Of a stretch of DNA of 64,000 nucleotides, positions 58,383 through 64,000 are shown piece after piece. Source of the DNA: Siphonodentalium dalli. Taxonomy: Eukaryota; Mollusca; Scaphopoda; Gadilida; Siphonodentaliidae. The stretch lies in NCBI GenBank assembly GCA_032622095.1, contig CP136063.1, positions 217,449,982-217,513,981 of the forward strand. The letters run 5' to 3'. The notes beneath the pieces were generated by a model. That model was not told the DNA's origin and did not search any database. It saw only the letters and a list, made by a program, of their open reading frames with translations. Within the stretch, counting starts at the first letter, position 1. Each line of letters begins with the position of its first letter. The translations under genes were made by a program, and so were the position numbers.

Positions 58383-58515
58383 ATGTGTTCGTCAATCTGT
58401 CTGTCCGCTCATGTATCTCAACCATGGGTTATCGGATCTCGATGAAATTTGGTATGCAGGTTTGGCACCAGGAGGGCTTTCAAAATAGGGTTCATTGATG
58501 TTCAAGTAATTTGTT
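58383..58515 (+). repeat. Low-copy dispersed repeat, copy 2
   Basis: caatctgtctgtccgctcat, gggttatcggatctcgatg and gggttcattgatgttcaa are in the same order as at 8805-8935. Confidence 0.45.
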
Positions 58516-58740
58516 CGTTCATCACATTTTTTTTCCTAATTTGGTTTCCGACCTGCCCATACTTCAATTTTCCCCATGGGGGTATCCCAGCACCCATGGT
58601 GCAACCTCTTGTTTCATTTGTAGTGCAGAGAGGAGAATGGGATGACAGATAACAAAAGTTACTGGTGCAGTCTATTTTAATATACAACTAAGTATCATCT
58701 CAATGAGGAGGCCTGATTTTTTACCTTGACATAATTGCAG

Positions 58741-59180
58741 CAAGTCTGAGTTTAGTTTGCCTGTCATTTGCAGAATGAGGTCCCCAGAGGGTGAATTTAG
58801 TGACGCTATCCCTCATAGCAGGCTAGCATCAACAAATTCACCTTCTTGGGAACTCATTCTAAATGGACTCATCCGCTATGGGAGATATAGATTCAGATGG
58901 TGAATATTGTGATGTGCACCCATTGGGAACCTCGATTATGAAATGTGTCGTCTGCCAAATTGGGGATATAGAGAAACTAAACTAAAAAAGAAATAGAATC
59001 TATAAGTTTCTATAGAGATTTGATAATAAAGACACTTTCCAGAGAAGATGAGGCCTAAGCAGTATGAGGTCCCCAGAGGGTGAATTTAGTGATGCTAGTC
59101 CACTATGCGGGATAGCGTCACTAAATTCACTCTCTGTGGACCTCATTCTGCAAATGACAGACACACTATAATCAGGCTTG
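58741..59180. mobile_element. hAT-E MITE (long form)
   Basis: caagtctgagtttagtttg to cactataatcaggcttg, two hairpins, with an E2-like middle (gagaaactaaactaaaaaag). Flanks aattgcag and aatggcgg match 6 of 8, a possible old duplication. Confidence 0.88.
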
Positions 59181-59357
59181 AATGGCGGGAATGTGAAAAT
59201 CGTCGTTTATATCAGCTGAGTGTTTCTAATACTGGGACATCTCCGTCTGTCTTGGATACTTTTGATTCGAAGAAATCTAAGTGCTGGTGGAATAGAACCT
59301 GAAATATTAACAGTGTCAATTGAAGCTCATGTTGACATTGTCAGGGGTTTGCAATTG

Positions 59358-59635
59358 TTAACCCTTTACCCAACAGAACGGCCATGTGCCAATGCATTCT
59401 CTTATATATGCGAGTCGACCATAGGTCAATGCATTCTCTTATATATGCGAGGCGACTTATGGTCGACTCGCATATATAAGAGAATGCATTGGCACAGGGC
59501 ATAACTGTAACCATCACAATGTGGTCAATGAGCCGGTTCCAATGATATCCATATTTGTATGGTTTTATTGAGACAGACCCAAGATAATTTAGGCTGTTGC
59601 AGCTTTATTTGGCCGGTTTGTTGGGTAAAGGGTTA
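59358..59635 (+). mobile_element. TTAA-B MITE, deletion between the hairpins (copy 10)
   Basis: Ends are intact (CCCTTTACCCAACAGAACGG; GGTTTGTTGGGTAAAGGG). The inner arm of hairpin 1 and most of the spacer are missing: ccataggtc runs straight into aatgcattctcttatatatg. Confidence 0.94.
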
Positions 59636-60173
59636 AAACAAAGCTCTAAAGCTGTAAGTTGCACTTTATATTAAAGACATATGGATTTGTTCAGATGTGT
59701 GGAACTAATAAGTTAGTACTCTGGAGCTATGCCAACTGGGGGATGTAACATTCTACTAACGTCTCTGAAAATCTCAAAGAAATTGAGATGGTATAAACAG
59801 ACCGTATTTGCATAGCAGGAAAATATTGTCCAAGAGTGATACATCTATGTTTTATGAAGTCTGTGCACACAGTTTGCACCACTTTCTTAAGAGGTAGACA
59901 GATTATATAAGTGACTGCTTCTCGTAGTATGAAACAAGTCTTGTGATTGTTATGATGAGCTTTTTGACAGATTTTAATTCAGCTATTATAAGTTATATCG
60001 GGCAACATCTTGGGGTACATGGAGATTTTATACCTGGATGTCGATTTTGAAAAAAGAAAGCCAGGTATTAAATTTCCATGCACCCCACAATGTTGCCGAA
60101 GATAACATTTTTTTTTTCCCCACAACAATAACCATACGTCCTCAATTAAGTTTGGTTTTTATAGGTTCTCATC
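59636..60173. other. No recognised feature
   Basis: Unique sequence; nothing recognised. Confidence 0.45.
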
Positions 60174-60574
60174 TTAACCCTTTACCCAACAAACCGGCCA
60201 AAACCGGCCAAATAAAGCTTCAACAGCCTAAAATATCTTCGGTCTGTCTCAATAGAACCATACAAATATGGATATCATTGGAACCGGCTCCTTGACCACA
60301 TTGTGATAGTTACAGTTATGCCCTGTGCCAATGCATTCTCTTATATATGCGAGTCGACCATAGGTCGCCTCGCATATATAAGAGAATGCATTGGCCTAAA
60401 AAAAATCTTTTTTTTAACACTTTTTACCATTTTTTCTTACATTCTTTAACAATTTTATAATTTTTAATGTGTTAAGCCAATGCATTCTCTTATATATGTG
60501 AGGCGACCTATGGTCGACTCGCATATATAAGAGAATGCATTGGCACAGGGCCCTTCTGTTGGGTAAAGGGTTAA
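60174..60574 (-). mobile_element. TTAA-B MITE, reverse orientation (copy 11)
   Basis: TTAA-CCCTTTACCCAACAAACCGG to CCTTCTGTTGGGTAAAGGG-TTAA, full length, very close to copy 7. Confidence 0.96.
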
Positions 60575-60901
60575 TTCACACCAATAAGAATAATTCAGTA
60601 GCCGACCAATGGATCCGGCATCAGGTGATGTCAAACTCATGCTTGCTAGAACGATTGGTGGAAACTAAGTTCAAGGGTCATTCATATATCCCAGACGTTT
60701 CACACACTTTCTCTCAAACCCTACTATCAAGGGCTCATGGTGATATGAACGTGGCGTTGTAGCCAATCAGACTTCTAGTTACAACCAGATGCGGGTACAA
60801 CATTGGACATCTCCCGCCACAGATAAGGAACGTTATAGTCTGATGATGCTTGGAATGTGACATTCTTCAATCTAAACCTCTCTAATATCCTATTAAAGAT
60901 G
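60575..60901. other. No recognised feature
   Basis: Unique sequence; nothing recognised. Confidence 0.45.
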
Positions 60902-61002
60902 TACAGTAATGCTCTAAGTAATCGACTTCTTAACTAAATCCTGAAAAGTTACCCATAATTCTGCTGTGGTTAAGAAGTCGATTACTTAGAGCATTTACTG
61001 TA
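60902..61002. mobile_element. TA-D, left arm and tip deleted (copy 13)
   Basis: TA-CAGTAATGCTCTAAGTAATC, then directly ttaactaaatcctgaaaagt and the right arm to GAGCATTTACTG-TA. About 115 bp of the palindrome are gone. Confidence 0.9.
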
Positions 61003-61004
61003 TC

Positions 61005-61409
61005 CAGGCCTGAGAATATGGTGCTGGACATTTTCTGAATGAGGTGCCCAGAGGGTGAAATTAGTTATGCTACCTCGCACAGCTGGCTAACATCACTAAA
61101 CTCACCCTCTGGGCACTCATTCTGCTTAGGCTTTTTAGTTTCTTAGAGAAATTAAACTAAAAAAAAAGAATCTTTTTTCCCCAAAATTGGCAGGCGAAAC
61201 ATTGCATATCGAGGTGCCCCATGGGTGCATATCACAATATTCACCATCTGGGAACTTAAATCTGAGTCAATGTCTCCCATAGCATATGAGGCCATGCAGA
61301 ATGAGGTCCCCAGGGATGAATTTGGTGATGCTAGCCCACTGTAGCTTCACTAAATTTACTCTCTGGGGACCTCATTCTGTAAATGTCCGGCATTATATGC
61401 TCAGGCCTG
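61005..61409. mobile_element. hAT-E2 MITE, 2 bp from a TA-D copy
   Basis: CAGGCCTGAGAATATGGTGC on the left; tatgctcaggcctg on the right. Both hairpins carry deletions. It begins 2 bp after the TA-D copy ends. Confidence 0.87.
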
Positions 61410-62394
61410 GACATACAATAAACCAAACTAACAAGTGAGTACCCAGGCACCTTTCCCACCGAATGAATGTAACTTTGAACTAAAATAACGAAATTCCAGC
61501 CATGTTGATCAAGCGATTTCAGAAAACATCACGTCTGAACTCAAATGTAAATATTTACTACTTAATTTGGGACATATTTTCGCCGATAAATGAACGGCTG
61601 CAGTCATATAAAAGAACGATGTTGTGGGCTACTAATTTGGGTATACGATCAGATTTTTCAACCTTTTGGCCAAACATTTATTTTTCACCATAAACGGAGA
61701 TAGAAATCTAATTCAAAAAGCTCTGAACAGATCGACGAAATATCGCCAGTTTTGGTGACGCAGGTTTCGTACTTCTGCTACATCAATACATCATATGATG
61801 ACAACCCAAATTTATTTTGTAAGGGGAGCGTAGAATGAATGGTGATGGTTGTACAAAGGCGATTACTAATTGTCAAAAACCTTAATCTCTGCACTGGGTA
61901 TATCCTATTTTGTTGACTGGGTGGTCTATAAGATGAAATAAGAGAATGCATTGTCCTATAATTTGATGTACCAGCGATGGCATGCCTGTTACGCAATGTG
62001 TCGCACACTGCCTCCCTTGTAACAACAACCGGGCTTCACACCATAAAGGTTATTAATACAACAATAGATCTTCAACATCTAATAAGCAACAGAACTGTTG
62101 TTTTATTTCGGCGAAAATAGCGATGACAACTAACACACCCCATTACATGATTAGTTGGTGAAGATGGTGTCAGCGACGTGACAGAGAGTTATATATTTAA
62201 AAAACATAATTTAGTCGTCAATTGTGAGCCCAGAAAATTATGATTTAATTTGGCCAAAGTTTTTTTTTTAAATTGGCCAAAAAACATTTGGCCAGAAGAT
62301 TTATCGATCCAGCACGAATATTATACGATTGATGAAAATAACTGTTTATTCTGTACTCCCAATCGACCACCCCAGCAAAGTGTTCCACATCACT
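61410..62394. other. No recognised feature
   Basis: Unique sequence with a possible tiny TTAA-A hairpin trace (aagagaatgcattgtcc) near 61938. No exon recognised. Confidence 0.45.
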
Positions 62395-62579
62395 TTAACC
62401 CTTTGATGATGGGTGCTGCGCTGGTGCAGCATCAAATATCATGTGCCAATGCCTTCTCTTATATATGCGAGTCTCCCATAAGAGAATGCACTGCTTACAA
62501 GGTCAAGGTAAATATTGTTAGACCAATGTGTTCAGGGTTTTCGCAAAATATCAGGAAGCTCCGATCATGGAAGGGTTAA
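62395..62579 (-). mobile_element. TTAA-A MITE, reverse orientation, internally deleted
   Basis: TTAA-CCCTTTGATGATGGGTGC on the left; CTCCGATCATGGAAGGG-TTAA on the right. The second hairpin is deleted and the first shortened. Confidence 0.88.
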
Positions 62580-62593
62580 AATGTACCAAACAA

Positions 62594-62851
62594 CAAGCCT
62601 TGAAATAGTGTGCCTGTCATTTGTAGAATGAGGTCCCCAGAGGGTGAATTTAGTGATGCTACCCCGCATAGCGGGCTAGCATCACCAAGTTCACCCTCTG
62701 GGGACCTCATTCTGATTACAACTCAGCAGAATGAGGTTCCCAGAGGGTGAATTTGGTGATGCTAGCCTGCTATGCGAGGTAGCATCACTAAGTTCACCCT
62801 CTGGGGACCTCATTCTGCAAATGACAGGCACACTATTTCAAGGCTAGCTTG
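62594..62851. mobile_element. hAT-E MITE, short form, exact 8-bp duplication
   Basis: CAAGCCTTGAAATAGTGTG to tcaaggctagcttg. Flanks ccaaacaa at 62586-62593 and 62852-62859 are identical. Two hairpins with little between, as in 14064-14317. Confidence 0.94.
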
Positions 62852-62859
62852 CCAAACAA

Positions 62860-63149
62860 TATGTGTAATTGTTACAAACAAGAAGTGTGCTCACGACCGT
62901 ATACTCACAAAAACCTGTAGCTCTCATCTATAGAGACAAGTTGGCCAAATATGCTGTTTATATGGTATATGCATGGACAGAAATAGAATGCAGACTCATC
63001 TTTTCTGTGGGAAGAATTGGTATTACTGGTGATATTTACCTCATTCCCCCAACTTGACCATCCTGGCCACAAATTCCTGGCAAACAATTCCAAACGTTTT
63101 GGGTCATCTGGCAAATATCCATCCAGGATTTCTGAAAGTGAGAGCCAAG
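62860..63149. other. No recognised feature
   Basis: Unique sequence; nothing recognised. Confidence 0.4.
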
Positions 63150-63157
63150 ATGTAACA

Positions 63158-63596
63158 TAAGCTTGACAATATGGTGCTGGACATTTGCAGTGGGCTAGCA
63201 TCATTAAATTCACCATCTGGGGACCTCATTCTGCTTAGGCCACATCTTCTCTGGAAAGTGTCTTTATTATCAAATTAACAAGTTTTTTAGTTTCTTTAGA
63301 AACTTCAAATTCTTTAGAAAGTTTATTTTTATTTTTTAGTTTAGTTTCTCAATACCCCCAAATTGTCAGATGAAACAATACATAACAAAATTGCGGTGTC
63401 CAATGGGTGCACATCATCATCTTCACTGTCTGGGAACTTAAATCTGAGTCTAGGTCTCCCATAGCAGATGAGGCCATGCAGAATGAGGTCCCCAGAGGAT
63501 GAGTTTGGTGATGGTAGCCAACTGCAGGGTAGCGTCACTAAATTACCCTCTGGGGACCTCATTCTGCAGATCTCCGGCACCATATTTTCAGACCAG
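63158..63596. mobile_element. hAT-E2 MITE, exact 8-bp duplication
   Basis: The left end taagcttgacaatatgg and right end ccatattttcagaccag align to E2 ends at equal length. Flanks atgtaaca at 63150-63157 and 63597-63604 are identical. The left hairpin lost its outer arm. Confidence 0.9.
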
Positions 63597-63717
63597 ATGT
63601 AACATATAAATTTGTGAACATCAACTCAAATTAACATATAAGCAAGATTTTGGTATGCCAGAAAATATATAGTGAACATACATTATTTTATCAAGATCCT
63701 CAGGCAGACAGGCAAAA

Positions 63718-64000
63718 AAATATATATTTCCAGATAAACAAAGATGAAAAATGCAATGTTTGACACTTCTTTGAAAGCCCTTATGATGATAAACATCCAT
63801 AATAAATTTTACCAAGATCCTATAACCTAATGCTGAGATACTCTGGCAGATGGCAGTCCTCAAGCACCTATAACCAATGGCTGATATACTACTCCTGCTG
63901 ACAGAAAAAAATCTACATTTCCAGATAAACAAAGATGAATAGCTCTAGATGAGTGCAAACAACACTGTTTGACACTTCTTTAAAAGCCCTCATGGTGATG
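63718..64000 (+). repeat. Tandem duplication, offset ~191 bp, running off the window
   Basis: tttccagataaacaaagatg at 63727 and 63918, and tgtttgacacttctt with aaagccct after each. A second short duplication (cctataacc-aatg-ctga) lies at 63819 and 63867. Confidence 0.88.

Overview
The window is animal nuclear DNA: AT-rich, mostly non-coding, with one spliced gene on the + strand and dense small mobile elements. The gene is the single-copy-type orthologue of vertebrate PTBP1/2/3 (polypyrimidine tract-binding protein, hnRNP I). Sixteen exons can be read from 8579 to 45317 with consistent phases. They give 460 residues, from the middle of RRM1 through RRM2, RRM3 and RRM4 to the stop codon. The first exons, with the start codon and the first half of RRM1, were not found and probably lie upstream of base 1. 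The species cannot be named from the sequence; the intron-rich gene and the mobile-element mix suggest a (marine) invertebrate.

Layout. 1-8578: intron or upstream DNA with MITE copies and no exon found. 8579-17004: RRM1 second half and RRM2, with introns holding a 5'-truncated L1/Tx1-like LINE (10128-12220). 21184-31593: the RRM2-RRM3 linker, built from three small frame-preserving exons including 24-nt and 21-nt microexons. 31594-41225: RRM3, including a 34-nt exon at 37560-37593. 42019-45317: RRM4 and stop. 45318-64000: 3' flank with no recognised gene, only MITEs, duplications and one GC-richer promoter-like patch near 53.9 kb.

Mobile elements. By the boundaries given here they occupy roughly a third of the window. 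Families, under my own labels: TTAA-A, TTAA-B and TTAA-C (CCCTTT termini, TTAA target sites, piggyBac-like non-autonomous elements); TTAA-G, TTAA-H and TTAA-I (one or a few copies each); TA-D (about 215-bp near-perfect palindromes with TA target sites and CAGT ends, Tc1/mariner-like); hAT-E (paired hairpins, 8-bp target duplications seen at five copies); IR-F (one 503-bp element with about 52-bp inverted ends and a 9-bp direct repeat). A, B and H share the same pair of internal hairpins although their termini differ.

The strongest biological observation is the 34-nt exon in RRM3. Its length and position match the vertebrate PTBP exon whose skipping autoregulates PTB. Skipping it here also shifts the frame and gives a stop codon in the next exon, 66 nt before an exon junction, as expected for nonsense-mediated decay.
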